Of a stretch of 64,000 nt of DNA, positions 42,399 to 50,808 are shown piece after piece. Every line of letters begins with the position of its first letter. Positions within the stretch are counted from its first letter, which is position 1. The notes beneath the pieces were generated by a model that was not told the DNA's origin, made no database searches, and saw only the letters and a list, made by a program, of their open reading frames with translations. The stretch comes from Halococcus sediminicola (GTDB lineage: Archaea > Halobacteriota > Halobacteria > Halobacteriales > Halococcaceae), in NCBI RefSeq assembly GCF_000755245.1, contig NZ_BBMP01000025.1, positions 53,174-117,173 of the forward strand, given 5' to 3'. Made by a program: the position numbers and the translations under genes.

Positions 42399-43835
42399 AT
42401 GACCGACACCACTGACGATGCCGTGCGCGAGTGGGAAGCGCACGTCTACGAGTTCCTCGACGAACCGATTCCCGACGCGATCCGCGCTCACGCCGCGACG
42501 ACCGTCGGCGACATCCTCTGTGCGGCCGTGGCCGGTTCCGCCGTCCCGGGCGTCGACGCGGTCGAAGCGACCGGCGAGTTCGGCGACGGCCCGGCGACCG
42601 TCCTCGGGACGGACCGAACCACGACACCGGAAGCCGCTGCGCTCTGCAACGGGGCGGCGGCGATCGCCCAAGAGACCGACGAGGGTCACGACACCGGTGG
42701 TCACGTCGGTGCCGGCATCGTCGCTGGTGGTCTCGCCGCGGCCGAAGCGGCGGACGTCCACGGCTCGACGTTCGTCGACGCCTGCACCCGCTCGTACGAA
42801 CTCTGCGTGCGGCTTGAGCGCGCGATATTCGCTATGAAAGCGCGCCTCAACGAGGCGACGCCGTGGCTACTCCGCGATCCTCACTCGACGTGGACCGTGG
42901 TCGGCCCGGCACTGACGGCCGCACAGTGTTTCGGCGCGACAGCGGACGAACTGCGCGAGACGTTCCGCATCGCGGCGAACCTGGCCGTGCTCTCGATGCA
43001 CGATCCCTACGATGAGGGGCCGCCCGCCCGGAACTTCACCGCCGGCTTCTCCGCACAGGTCGGCGTGAGCGCCGCTCGAACGGCGCTCGCCGGGTTGACC
43101 GGTTCCGAAAGCGCGATCGGTGCCGTCTACGATCCGTTCGACGCGATGCTCCCCGACAGCGAGTTTGCCGATAGCTTCGAGTCGCTCGGCGAGCGATGGG
43201 AGATTACCCGGAACTACTTCAAGCCGTACCCCTCCTGTCGATACACCCATCCGCCGCTCGACGCGCTGCGTGCCGCCGTCGAGCGGGACAGGGCGAGCAC
43301 GGTCGAACCTGCGGGTTCCGGTGGCGAAACACGGCGACGGATAGACCCTGCTGCGATCGAGTCGATCGAGATCGAGACGTTCGCGAACGCGACGGACATG
43401 TCGAATCCGACCCCGGAGAGCTTCACCGCGGCGAAGTTCTCGACACCCTACGTTCTCGCACGATACCTTCGGAGTGGTGAACTCGGATTGTCACACTTCA
43501 CGCCCGATGCGATCGCTGACCCGACGGTTCGCGAACTCGCCGAGCGCGTGCGACTCGTCGGATCGGAGCGCTTCGAGGACGCGTTTCCCGAGAAGTGGGG
43601 CGCGGCCGCGACGGTCCGCCTCGCGGACGGCACGGTGCACTCTGGGGAACGGTCGTTCCCCACCGGTGATCATCGGGACCCTATGGACGAAGCGGCGCTT
43701 CGAACTCGGCAGCGGGAACTACTGCTGGAAGGATTGTCCGAAACCGAAACGACGGCAGCGCTGGATGCGATCACGACCGTCGACGACCGGCCCGTACGGG
43801 AGATCACCGACGCACTGCGATCGGAAACGGCGTGA
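42399..43835 (+). CDS. MmgE/PrpD family protein (copy 2)
   Basis: 478 residues. Order of motifs: AATTVGDILCAAVAGSAVPG, NGAAAIAQETDEGHDTGGHVGAGIVAGGLAAAEA, DPHSTWTVVGPALTAAQCFG, FTAGFSAQVGVSAARTALAGLTG and RNYFKPYPSCRYTHPPLDAL, the conserved Lys-x2-x3-Cys-Arg-Tyr-Thr-His block. It follows copy 1 after 134 bases, with no terminator visible. The two copies differ enough to have different substrates or to form a heteromer (inference). Confidence 0.85.
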   Translation: MTDTTDDAVREWEAHVYEFLDEPIPDAIRAHAATTVGDILCAAVAGSAVPGVDAVEATGEFGDGPATVLGTDRTTTPEAAALCNGAAAIAQETDEGHDTGGHVGAGIVAGGLAAAEAADVHGSTFVDACTRSYELCVRLERAIFAMKARLNEATPWLLRDPHSTWTVVGPALTAAQCFGATADELRETFRIAANLAVLSMHDPYDEGPPARNFTAGFSAQVGVSAARTALAGLTGSESAIGAVYDPFDAMLPDSEFADSFESLGERWEITRNYFKPYPSCRYTHPPLDALRAAVERDRASTVEPAGSGGETRRRIDPAAIESIEIETFANATDMSNPTPESFTAAKFSTPYVLARYLRSGELGLSHFTPDAIADPTVRELAERVRLVGSERFEDAFPEKWGAAATVRLADGTVHSGERSFPTGDHRDPMDEAALRTRQRELLLEGLSETETTAALDAITTVDDRPVREITDALRSETA

Positions 43836-43917
43836 TCGAATCTCCAACAGTGAATATGCGTTCACCACGGGGGAAAACACGGAAAGAATTATCGTGGAGC
43901 GGGGGGTACGACGAGTG

Positions 43918-44691
43918 ATGAATCACAGAACAACCGATGGGAAAAAGCGGATCGGTGCTACCGAAACATCGTTCACCATTATCGAATTGCTGCGAGACCA
44001 TCCCGGCGCGACCATCACGACGCTGGCCGAAGAGACGGGCCGTTCGAAGAGTACCGTCCACAACCACCTCCAGACGCTGCGGGGAATGGGGTACGTCGTG
44101 CACGAGGACGGGAGCTACCATCTCGGGTTGGGATTTCTCGATCTCGGCAACGCCGCCAGAGAACGGTGGAATCTCTACGAGATCGCCAAGTCGGAAATGG
44201 ATGACCTCGTAAGTGCTGTCGGTGAACGTGCCCAGTTGATGGTCGAAGAACAGGGAAAGGGGGTGTACATCTACCAGACCAAGGCCGATGCCGGGATCCA
44301 GACGGACTCACATATCGGTGCGACCGTCGCTCTCCACGCCACTGCGGTCGGGAAATCGTATCTTGCCCACCTCCCACCGGAGGAGTTGGAGCCGCTGCAG
44401 AAACAAATCGATCTCGACGGGCGAACGGACCGAACGCTCACGGACTGGGAAACGCTCGAAACGGAGTTCGAAACGGTCCGGGAGCAGGGATACGCGTTCA
44501 ACGATGAGGAACGACTTGTCGGCATGCAGGCAGTCGGTGCGCCGATTTTGAACGACGAGGGTGAAGCACTGGCGGCCATCAGCGTCTCCGGCCCGACGAC
44601 ACGCATGAGTGGCGAGTGGTATCGTCAGGAAGTCCCCGAGATGGTAACGCAGGCGGCCCGAGTCATCAGTATCCGCGCGACCTACTCGTGA
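43918..44691 (+). CDS. IclR family transcriptional regulator
   Basis: 257 residues from ATG 43918. N-terminal winged helix: SFTIIELLRDHPGATITTLAEETGRSKSTVHNHLQTLRGMGYVVHEDGSYHLGLGFLDLGNAAR. Effector domain: YIYQTKADAGIQTDSHIGATVALHATAVGKSYLAHLPPEEL and AISVSGPTTRMSG. GAATTATCG (43885-43893) lies about 27 bases before the ATG, suggesting a leaderless mRNA. As the last gene of the Liv/MmgE cluster it is the probable regulator of importer and module 2, responding to a small organic acid. Confidence 0.92.
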   Translation: MNHRTTDGKKRIGATETSFTIIELLRDHPGATITTLAEETGRSKSTVHNHLQTLRGMGYVVHEDGSYHLGLGFLDLGNAARERWNLYEIAKSEMDDLVSAVGERAQLMVEEQGKGVYIYQTKADAGIQTDSHIGATVALHATAVGKSYLAHLPPEELEPLQKQIDLDGRTDRTLTDWETLETEFETVREQGYAFNDEERLVGMQAVGAPILNDEGEALAAISVSGPTTRMSGEWYRQEVPEMVTQAARVISIRATYS

Positions 44692-45087
44692 ATTGACCCT
44701 GATCGAGCCGGGATCATCGAACAGCGACGAACGAGGAGCAACCATGGGGGAAGACGCCTATACCGAGCGAACCGTCACGGATTCATCCCGTCACGAACGG
44801 TCCGTATTCGTGCGCATCAGCACTATGGCTCACGTTCGAGAGATATAACGGTGATAGCAAGCGATATTCATAACCAAGTTTCGTATGACGGCAGCCTATC
44901 GTCATGCCTATTTGCGCTTGAATGATGTTTCACCCGCCCAACTCAATGGACAGAAGCGCATCGATCATCAGTACTTCGCAGAGCTTTCCACCAGACCGTT
45001 TCCGAAACCGGGATTTGATCGAGAAACCATTGCGGAGGATAGTTCGGTACTGGGAATACTTCGTCACCGACAGAGCAATCGTTCGGT
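44692..45087. other. Intergenic region with ATGACG-N9-CGTCAT
   Basis: About 400 bases between the IclR gene and the 3' end of the SMC-related gene. Short plus-strand frames begin at 44885 and 44922, but no family, ribosome binding site or acidic bias supports them. ATGACG (44885-44890) and CGTCAT (44900-44905) form an inverted repeat. AT-rich bases at 44842-44875 could be promoter-like. No mobile-element remnant was identified. Confidence 0.35.
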
Positions 45088-47043
45088 TCAGATCTCAGTC
45101 ACGCGTTGGTAGCCCTCGTCGAGCGCGGCGGCGTCCTCGGGCAGGAGTGCGACGACCAGATATTCGGCGTATTCGGCGAAGTAGTCGACGAGCGTGGCGA
45201 TCCGCTCGGAGTCGACCGCTTCGAGCGAGTCGAGCAGCATCACAGGGACTGTCTCGTGGAGGTCGTGGACGAGATAGCCAGCGAGCGCGAACACGAGCCC
45301 CGTGACCTCGCGTTCGCTCTCGGAGAGGTGGTCGATGGTGTCCTCGTAGGCCGTTCCCGACTGCGTGGTGCGAACCACGTGGAGTTCGAAGACGCTTCTA
45401 TCGACCTTCCGGCGGCCCTCGCGCACTTCGCGCTCGACGCGCTCGATCCAAATGCGTTCGATGTTCGCGTAGTCGAGCAAGTCGAGCACCGTCGCCATGT
45501 GGTCGTTGAACGCCTCGACGGCCTTGGTTTCGATGCGTCCGATGCGCGTGCGGAGGTCTTCGAGCTCGGCCTGAACCCTGTCGCGCTGGTCTTCGAGCGT
45601 GTCGCGCTCGTCGAGTCGCTCTTCGATGTTGGCAATTTCCTCATCGACGTCCTCGCGGTCGCCTTCGAGCCGGCCGAGTTCGAATTCGAGCTGATTGGCT
45701 TCTTTGTGCAGGTCGAGCAGCTCGGAATACTCCTCGTTTTCGCGCTCTTCGACCTCGGATTCCAACGTCTCGATCTCGTCGGTCAGCGCGTTGCGCTCGT
45801 CGGCGAGGTCCTCCAGTGTGGCCTTGTGATCGTCGAGTTCGGTCTCGATCTTGTCGAGTCGTCGTTCGAACTGCTCGCGCTCGCGCTGTTTTTCGTTGAG
45901 CGTGTCCCGTTCGCTGACGAGGTCGTCCAGTTCCTCGCGGACGGCGTTGACCTCGCCGAGGGTTTCCTGACGGAGGTCGCGCAGGCGGTCGAGCGTGGCC
46001 TCGATTCGGTCGGTCTCGACGTCGCTCCCGCAGGTCCAGCACGTGACGGTCTCGTCGGCGACCAACTGGTCGGTGAGTGCGCTGTCGGTCCCTTCTTCGG
46101 CGGTATCGTCGAGGCTGTCGAGACGACCGAGTTCCTCGCCGTCGAGCATGTCCTCGTTGAACCCGATGATACTCTGGAGTTCGGAGAGTTCGCCTTCGAG
46201 GTCGTCCTCACGGTCGCGGAGCCGCTCGATCTCGGCGTCGAGTTCGCTTCGTTCGCCAGCGGGCGCGTCGGGGAGGTCGTCGTAGTCGGCTTCGAGGTCG
46301 GCGCGCTCGTCGTGGAGGGCGTCGATGCTCTCTTCGTGGGTATCGATATCGTAGCGGACGTCTTCGAGATCCGAGCGGGTTCGCCGGAGTTCGTCGAGGG
46401 TGTCTTCGAGTGCGGCCTTCTCCTCGCGGGTCTCGTCGACGTCGCGGTCGGCGGCGTCGAGTTCCGTTTCTTTGGCGTCGAGTTCGTCGCGTTTATCGGC
46501 GATCCGCGAGTCGAGGCGTTTGCGCTCGGCTTCGAGGTCGGGCAGGTCGGCTTCGAGCGCGTCGAGGTCGTCGAGTCGATCGTCGAGCCGTCGGCGTTCG
46601 TCCTCCAGTTCGCTGATTTCTGCCCGGATGGCGTCGGTGTCGATGGGCCGCATGATGAGGTCGCGGAGGTCCTCGCCGCGGGCGACCGCCTGGCGAGCCT
46701 CGTTGGATTCGAGCAGGAATGCAAAGAGGTCGGCGACGGTGGCGTCGTCGAGATACGGCTCGCCACCCGCGGTGACGGTGCCGTTCTCTCGCGTGAGTGT
46801 GCGCGTGTAGGTGCTGTCGCCGATGGTGAGTTCGACCTCGCCGCGGTCGGCGTCACCCTTGAGCGTGACGCCATCGCTGCCGAGTGCGGCCATCACCGCC
46901 TGTAGGAGTGACGTACGATTCGTGGCGTTCCGCCCCGTGAGAGTGGTGACGCCGGCCGAGGCTTCGATATCCGTTCGGTCGATACCGCCGATGTTCTCGA
47001 CGTGGAGACGGATGGATTCCTGTGCGAGTTCTTCAGTGCTCAT
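45088..47043 (-). CDS. Archaea-specific SMC-related protein
   Basis: 651 residues from ATG 47043. ABC-type head at both ends: LTGRNATNRTSLL (36-47) replaces a canonical Walker A, with Asn and Arg where Gly-Lys is expected, as I recall for this haloarchaeal family; the C-terminal HLSESEREVTGLVFALAGYL and VMLLDSLEAVDS act as signature and Walker B. Coiled coils at about 140-290 and 345-545 flank a hook with CWTC (335-338), possibly a zinc hook. It follows rdfA by about 90 bases, the arrangement known for haloarchaeal cell-shape genes. Probably acts in chromosome- or membrane-linked shape control. Confidence 0.88.
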   Translation of the reverse strand: MSTEELAQESIRLHVENIGGIDRTDIEASAGVTTLTGRNATNRTSLLQAVMAALGSDGVTLKGDADRGEVELTIGDSTYTRTLTRENGTVTAGGEPYLDDATVADLFAFLLESNEARQAVARGEDLRDLIMRPIDTDAIRAEISELEDERRRLDDRLDDLDALEADLPDLEAERKRLDSRIADKRDELDAKETELDAADRDVDETREEKAALEDTLDELRRTRSDLEDVRYDIDTHEESIDALHDERADLEADYDDLPDAPAGERSELDAEIERLRDREDDLEGELSELQSIIGFNEDMLDGEELGRLDSLDDTAEEGTDSALTDQLVADETVTCWTCGSDVETDRIEATLDRLRDLRQETLGEVNAVREELDDLVSERDTLNEKQREREQFERRLDKIETELDDHKATLEDLADERNALTDEIETLESEVEERENEEYSELLDLHKEANQLEFELGRLEGDREDVDEEIANIEERLDERDTLEDQRDRVQAELEDLRTRIGRIETKAVEAFNDHMATVLDLLDYANIERIWIERVEREVREGRRKVDRSVFELHVVRTTQSGTAYEDTIDHLSESEREVTGLVFALAGYLVHDLHETVPVMLLDSLEAVDSERIATLVDYFAEYAEYLVVALLPEDAAALDEGYQRVTEI

Positions 47044-47114
47044 CGTCCCGTCTTGAGAACGCATGCACAAAAAGGTGACTGCCGAACGTCGGCGGCGTCG
47101 CCGTGGTCGGTCCG

Positions 47115-47142
47115 ACTATGACACTCCGACTTCTGTCATAGT
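47115..47142. promoter_or_regulatory. Perfect inverted repeat ACTATGACA-N10-TGTCATAGT at the rdfA end
   Basis: ACTATGACA (47115-47123) and TGTCATAGT (47134-47142) are exact complements separated by ten bases. The right arm overlaps the last codons and stop of rdfA and the element lies 72-99 bases before the SMC-related start. It could be an operator, a hairpin separating the two messages, or a protein-binding site on DNA. A weaker ATGACG-N9-CGTCAT lies at 44885-44905 on the other side of the SMC gene. Confidence 0.5.
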
Positions 47143-47792
47143 AGATTTCTCGAGGCCGGTTCTGAACACTCGCAGCCCCCCCGCTCGAACAGTTCGGACA
47201 CTTGATACTGTTTACCACAGTCCTCACAGAGGACGCGCATGTCGACGAGCAGGTTGAACTCGCCCAGCGTGATCCGATCGGTGTTCCGCAGTCGTTCGAC
47301 TTTGCTCTCGACGATAGTCGTCATGCGGCGCTTGAGCCGCTGGACATTCGTGGTTTCGGTCTCGACCGGATCCACGTCGGGCGACGAGTAGCTCACGTCC
47401 CGATAGCCCGTCAGGTAGGTGTGGATGGCCTGCCGTGAGACGAAATCCGCCACGAGCCGGTCGACGTCGATGCCGTGCTGTTCGAGTCGGTTGGTGGCCT
47501 GAACGGCCGCCCCGCTGCTCACATCGTTGTCGGTCAAGAGTCGATAGATGTTCGCTGATTCCCCGTCAAGTGTGGTCACCGATGCGTCCCGAAGGGTCTG
47601 GGCGAGCAGCTCTCGATTGAAGTACTCCGCGAGCTCGCGCAGACTCATCCGCTCGGTCGTCTCCCCTACCCAGCGCTCGACCAGCTCGTCGCCCAGACCC
47701 GTCAAGTTTCGCCGACGGATCACCGCCACGACTTTGCTGTTCGAGTCGGTTTCCGAACCCGCAGTGTCGTCCGATTCGCCCGAATCACTCAT
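47136..47792 (-). CDS. rdfA: Rod-determining factor RdfA
   Basis: 218 residues from ATG 47792 (MSDSGESDDTAGSETDSNSK). RdfA features: VVAVIRRRNLTGLGDELVERWVG, SLRELAEYFNRELLAQTLRDA, YRLLTDNDVSSGAAVQATNRLEQHGIDVDRLVADFVSRQAIHTYL, and a C-terminal zinc-binding CEDCGKQYQ...GGCEC. RdfA is needed for rod shape in Haloferax. The protein is probably a DNA- or protein-binding regulator of cell shape. It stands directly upstream of the SMC-related gene, as in other haloarchaea; this looks like core genome. Confidence 0.9.
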   Translation of the reverse strand: MSDSGESDDTAGSETDSNSKVVAVIRRRNLTGLGDELVERWVGETTERMSLRELAEYFNRELLAQTLRDASVTTLDGESANIYRLLTDNDVSSGAAVQATNRLEQHGIDVDRLVADFVSRQAIHTYLTGYRDVSYSSPDVDPVETETTNVQRLKRRMTTIVESKVERLRNTDRITLGEFNLLVDMRVLCEDCGKQYQVSELFERGGCECSEPASRNLL

Positions 47793-48214
47793 CACCGCTG
47801 CTAACCCCGCAAGCGTCAAAAGCTCTCCGACGCGTGGCCCGTCGGTCCGTCGGACGGTTACTGCTCGATTTCTTCCATCTAGCGATACAACAGTTTTCAT
47901 CACTCGAATCGATCACCCACTGGAATCGTCGACCGCCGCTCACGCAAGCCGACCATCGACACCGAACACCCGAACCGATCCGACAGCCCCGCCCGCATAC
48001 GAACGTCGATTTCACGCTACGAAACGGTCTTGCCGGCCGGCTGCATCGACGATTCGTCGCTACTGACCGATCTGTGTCGCCATTGAGTCTGAGCAGCCCG
48101 GATTCGTCCATCTCGTCCGACGGGAACGGTTCCGGGCCTGATGACAGTTCGTACTCTCGAAAGAACAATCGTTTTACGTGCTGAAGCGCACGTTTCGCGT
48201 AACGAATTCACACG
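47793..48214. other. Divergent promoter region of rdfA and IclR gene
   Basis: About 420 bases between the rdfA start (minus) and the second IclR gene (plus). No gene is supported: open frames on both strands give Ser/Arg-rich translations. The notable element is the inverted repeat at 48176-48193 close to the IclR start. No clear TATA box for rdfA was picked out. Confidence 0.4.
48176..48193. promoter_or_regulatory. Candidate IclR operator ACGTGC-N6-GCACGT
   Basis: ACGTGC (48176-48181) and GCACGT (48188-48193) form a perfect inverted repeat with spacer TGAAGC, 22-39 bases before the IclR ATG at 48215. IclR proteins commonly bind palindromes in their own promoter. Overlap with the TATA position would give autorepression. 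Confidence 0.4.
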
Positions 48215-48976
48215 ATGAACGACGAAACAACGGTCAAGACGACGACGAAATCGCTCCGGATCGTCGAACTCCTCCACGAGCGCGGTGGGGCCGGCATCAC
48301 CGAGATCGCCGATCGGCTGGGGCTGTCGAAGAGCACGGTGTACAAACACCTCCGGACGCTCGAAGCGGAGCGATACGTCTTCAAGGGCAGCGGCGACGTC
48401 TACTACGTCGGACTGCGATTCCTGCGTCTCGGGGTCGGTGCCCGGCGGCAGCGACGGATCTACGAGACGGCGAAGCCGGAGATCCAGCGACTGGCCGAGG
48501 AATCCGGCGAGATGGCGAACCTGCTGGTCGAAGAGCACGGCCGCGGCATCTTCCTGTACCGGGCCGACAGCAGCCGAGCGGTGAATCTCGACACCCACGC
48601 CGGTCGAGAGGTGTATCTCCACACCACCGCGATGGGCAAGGCGATCCTCGCCAACCTCCCCGAGCAGCGGGTCTCGGAAATCATCGACCGCCACGGGCTC
48701 CCGGAGATGACCGACCACACCATCACCGACCGGGACGTCCTGTTCGAGGACCTCGACGCGACCGCCGAGCGCGGTTGGGCGGTCGACAGGGAAGAGCGGT
48801 TGAACGGTCTCTGCTGTGTCGCGACGGCGATCACGGACCCGGACGGGACACCGCTCGGTGCCATCAGCGTCTCCGGCCCGCGGAGTCGGCTGAAGGACGA
48901 CAAACTCCTCGACGAACTGCCCGAGATGATCCGCGACATCCAGAACGTCATCGAACTCAACGTCGCCTACGAGTAA
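48215..48976 (+). CDS. IclR family regulator of the ureide/glyoxylate cluster
   Basis: 253 residues. HTH: KTTTKSLRIVELLHERGGAGITEIADRLGLSKSTVYKHLRTLEAERYVFKGSGDVYYVGLRFLRLGVGARRQ. Effector domain: MANLLVEEHGRGIFLYRADSSRAVNLDTHAGREVYLHTTAMGKAILANLP, NGLCCVATAITDPDGTPLGAISVSGPRSRL. IclR-type AllR of enterobacteria controls allantoin and glyoxylate genes through allantoin/glyoxylate binding; the position of this gene at the left end of the ureide cluster suggests a parallel role (inference). Confidence 0.92.
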   Translation: MNDETTVKTTTKSLRIVELLHERGGAGITEIADRLGLSKSTVYKHLRTLEAERYVFKGSGDVYYVGLRFLRLGVGARRQRRIYETAKPEIQRLAEESGEMANLLVEEHGRGIFLYRADSSRAVNLDTHAGREVYLHTTAMGKAILANLPEQRVSEIIDRHGLPEMTDHTITDRDVLFEDLDATAERGWAVDREERLNGLCCVATAITDPDGTPLGAISVSGPRSRLKDDKLLDELPEMIRDIQNVIELNVAYE

Positions 48977-49121
48977 CGCCACTCCGCTCTCACCGCCGAG
49001 ACGACCACCCCCTCCGCCCATCGTGTCGGGCGCTCGTCGGAAGACCGTGCAGTCGGCAGCCGCTCTGCAAAAACGAACGTTCGCGACGACGAAACACCAT
49101 TCGACCGAACGTGGACGACAG

Positions 49122-50459
49122 TCAGCGCGTTCCGGGATCACCCGCGACGACGACGCGAAGGTCGTTGACGTTGGTGCCCGTCTTGCCGGTGTCGACGACC
49201 AATCCCCGCTCGGCGAGATACGGAGTGACGTCGTTGGCCGTCAGCGCCGCTCGTGCCCGGTCGTGGTCCCCGAGTGCGTCATGGTCGGCGATCGCGCCGG
49301 CGACGTCGCTCGCACCGTCCGTGCCATCCGTGTCGACGCTGGCGACCACCACGTCCGCCGAATCGCTGGTCAGCGCACCACTGAGAACGAACTCCTGATT
49401 GGGGCCACCGGAGCCGTCGCCGTCCAGCGTCACCGTCGTCTCGCCGCCCGAGAGGAAGACTGCGGGGGCTGCGACGGGATTTTCGGTCGCGAGCGCCTCT
49501 TCGGCGATGGCGACGTGGGTCTTCGCCGCCTCCCGTGCCTCGCCCTCGACGCGCGACGAGAGGATGATCGGCGTGTAGCCGCGCTCCTCGGCCACGGTCC
49601 GTGCGGCCGCCAGCGCGGTGAAGCCGTCGGCGAGCACGTGAACTCGACTTGCCTCGAACACTTCGTCGTCGGGACCGGGCGTTTCGGGCCGGTTGCCGGC
49701 GATGCCACCGTCGAGATGCGCTTCGACCGCCGCCGCGGGCGTGATGTCGTATCGGTCGAGCACGGCGAGCGCGTCGGCGTACGTCGATTCGTCGGGGACG
49801 GTCGGGCCGCTGGCGATGACGCTCGGGTCGTTGCCGACGACGTCGCTGACGAGGAGACTGTGGACGGTCGCGGGCGCTGCTGCTGCGGCGAGTTGCCCGC
49901 CCTTGATAGCCGAGAGGTGTTTCCGCACGGCGTTGATCTCGTGGATCGTCGCGCCGCTCGCGAGCAGATCGTCGGTCAGCGACTGTAGCTCTGCGAGCTC
50001 GACGCCATCGACGGGTGCCGGCAACAGTGCGCTGCCGCCCCCGGAAATCAGACAGAGTACGAGTGTGTCCGCGGTCGCGTCGTCGGCCAGCGAGAGCACG
50101 CGCCGCGCGCCTTCCTCGCCGGCTTCGTCCGGCGTCGGATGGGAGCCTTTGACGACCGCGATGCAATCGGTCTCCTGTGGGTCGTTCGTGACGACGACGC
50201 CGTCGGTGAGTCGCTCTCCCAGTACGTCCTCGATGACGGCCGCCATCTGCGCGGCGGCCTTCCCGCCGCCGACGACCACGACCTCGCTGTACTCGTCGAG
50301 GTCGACGGTCGCGTCGTCGACCGTCAGCGTCGTGCCATCCCGTTCGAGCGCCTCGCTCATCACGCGCGTCGGCTGCGTCGCCGCGATACCCGCCTCGATA
50401 CAGTCGAGTGCAACCTCGTGAGCGGGAGTCTTCGTGAGTTGCTCCCGGTTTCGAATCAT
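49122..50459 (-). CDS. Glycerate 2-kinase (MOFRL/DUF4147 family)
   Basis: 445 residues. GckA/MOFRL family: VVVVGGGKAAAQMAAVIEDVLG, VVKGSHPTPDEAGEEGARRVL, LCLISGGGSALLPAPVDGVEL, EINAVRKHLSAIKGGQLA, LLVSDVVGNDPSVIASGPTVPD, then FLSGGETTVTLDGDGSGGPNQEFVLSGA and a C-terminal TDGTDGASDVAG. It phosphorylates D-glycerate to 2-phosphoglycerate, which enters lower glycolysis via enolase. It starts inside the stop of a small zinc protein (ATGA overlap). Fits the tartronate semialdehyde branch in this cluster. Confidence 0.9.
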   Translation of the reverse strand: MIRNREQLTKTPAHEVALDCIEAGIAATQPTRVMSEALERDGTTLTVDDATVDLDEYSEVVVVGGGKAAAQMAAVIEDVLGERLTDGVVVTNDPQETDCIAVVKGSHPTPDEAGEEGARRVLSLADDATADTLVLCLISGGGSALLPAPVDGVELAELQSLTDDLLASGATIHEINAVRKHLSAIKGGQLAAAAAPATVHSLLVSDVVGNDPSVIASGPTVPDESTYADALAVLDRYDITPAAAVEAHLDGGIAGNRPETPGPDDEVFEASRVHVLADGFTALAAARTVAEERGYTPIILSSRVEGEAREAAKTHVAIAEEALATENPVAAPAVFLSGGETTVTLDGDGSGGPNQEFVLSGALTSDSADVVVASVDTDGTDGASDVAGAIADHDALGDHDRARAALTANDVTPYLAERGLVVDTGKTGTNVNDLRVVVAGDPGTR

Positions 50460-50662
50460 GACCCCTGTCCTCCGAACGCGTGCGCTAGCTGGTCCATTCG
50501 CCTTTCATGTCGCCAGCGGTCGAAACCCCTGCGACACGCCTCGCTCACGTCGACGTGTCGGACGAACGCTTCGCCGCCGTTGTCGAGTTGGTCCCCACAG
50601 AACGGACACCGTTCCGGTCCGCTCCACTGCGGAGACGGAGCGCTTTGGCTGCTGTGCGTCAT
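50456..50662 (-). CDS. Small zinc-finger-like haloarchaeal protein
   Basis: 68 residues from ATG 50662. GPERCPFCGDQLDNGGEAFVRHVDVSEACRRGFDRWRHERRMDQLA carries C-x2-C plus His and Cys ligands in a recurrent haloarchaeal layout (CPFCG...GG.AF..H....C...F..W). The start at 50662 is chosen over 50677 because TATAAAAATAG, read on the other strand as CTATTTTTATA (50685-50695), lies 23-33 bases upstream, as in leaderless genes. Its stop overlaps the glycerate kinase start. Function unknown. Confidence 0.7.
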   Translation of the reverse strand: MTHSSQSAPSPQWSGPERCPFCGDQLDNGGEAFVRHVDVSEACRRGFDRWRHERRMDQLAHAFGGQGS

Positions 50663-50684
50663 GCCGTACCGTTCCACCCCCGCC

Positions 50685-50695
50685 TATAAAAATAG
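50685..50695 (-). promoter_or_regulatory. TATA box of the zinc protein / glycerate kinase operon
   Basis: Minus-strand CTATTTTTATA lies 23-33 bases before the ATG at 50662. It supports a leaderless two-gene transcript with the glycerate kinase gene. Confidence 0.5.
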
Positions 50696-50808
50696 TGGGT
50701 GGGCGACCACCGATTCGCTCCGTCGACGAGTGGCAGTTCGGTCGGTGCTCGTCGTCCGATGTGCGAGCGCTCGGCCGACCGAACCGGAAAAACGGTGGTT
50801 CGACCCGC

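Noticed and set aside
44885..45112. Possible small plus-strand gene after the IclR regulator
   Set aside because: No ribosome binding site, no family features and non-acidic composition; it runs into the SMC-related gene.
45106..46905. 599-codon plus-strand frame
   Set aside because: Antisense of the SMC-related coiled-coil gene. Its Phe/Val/Glu-rich repeats mirror the coiled-coil codons.
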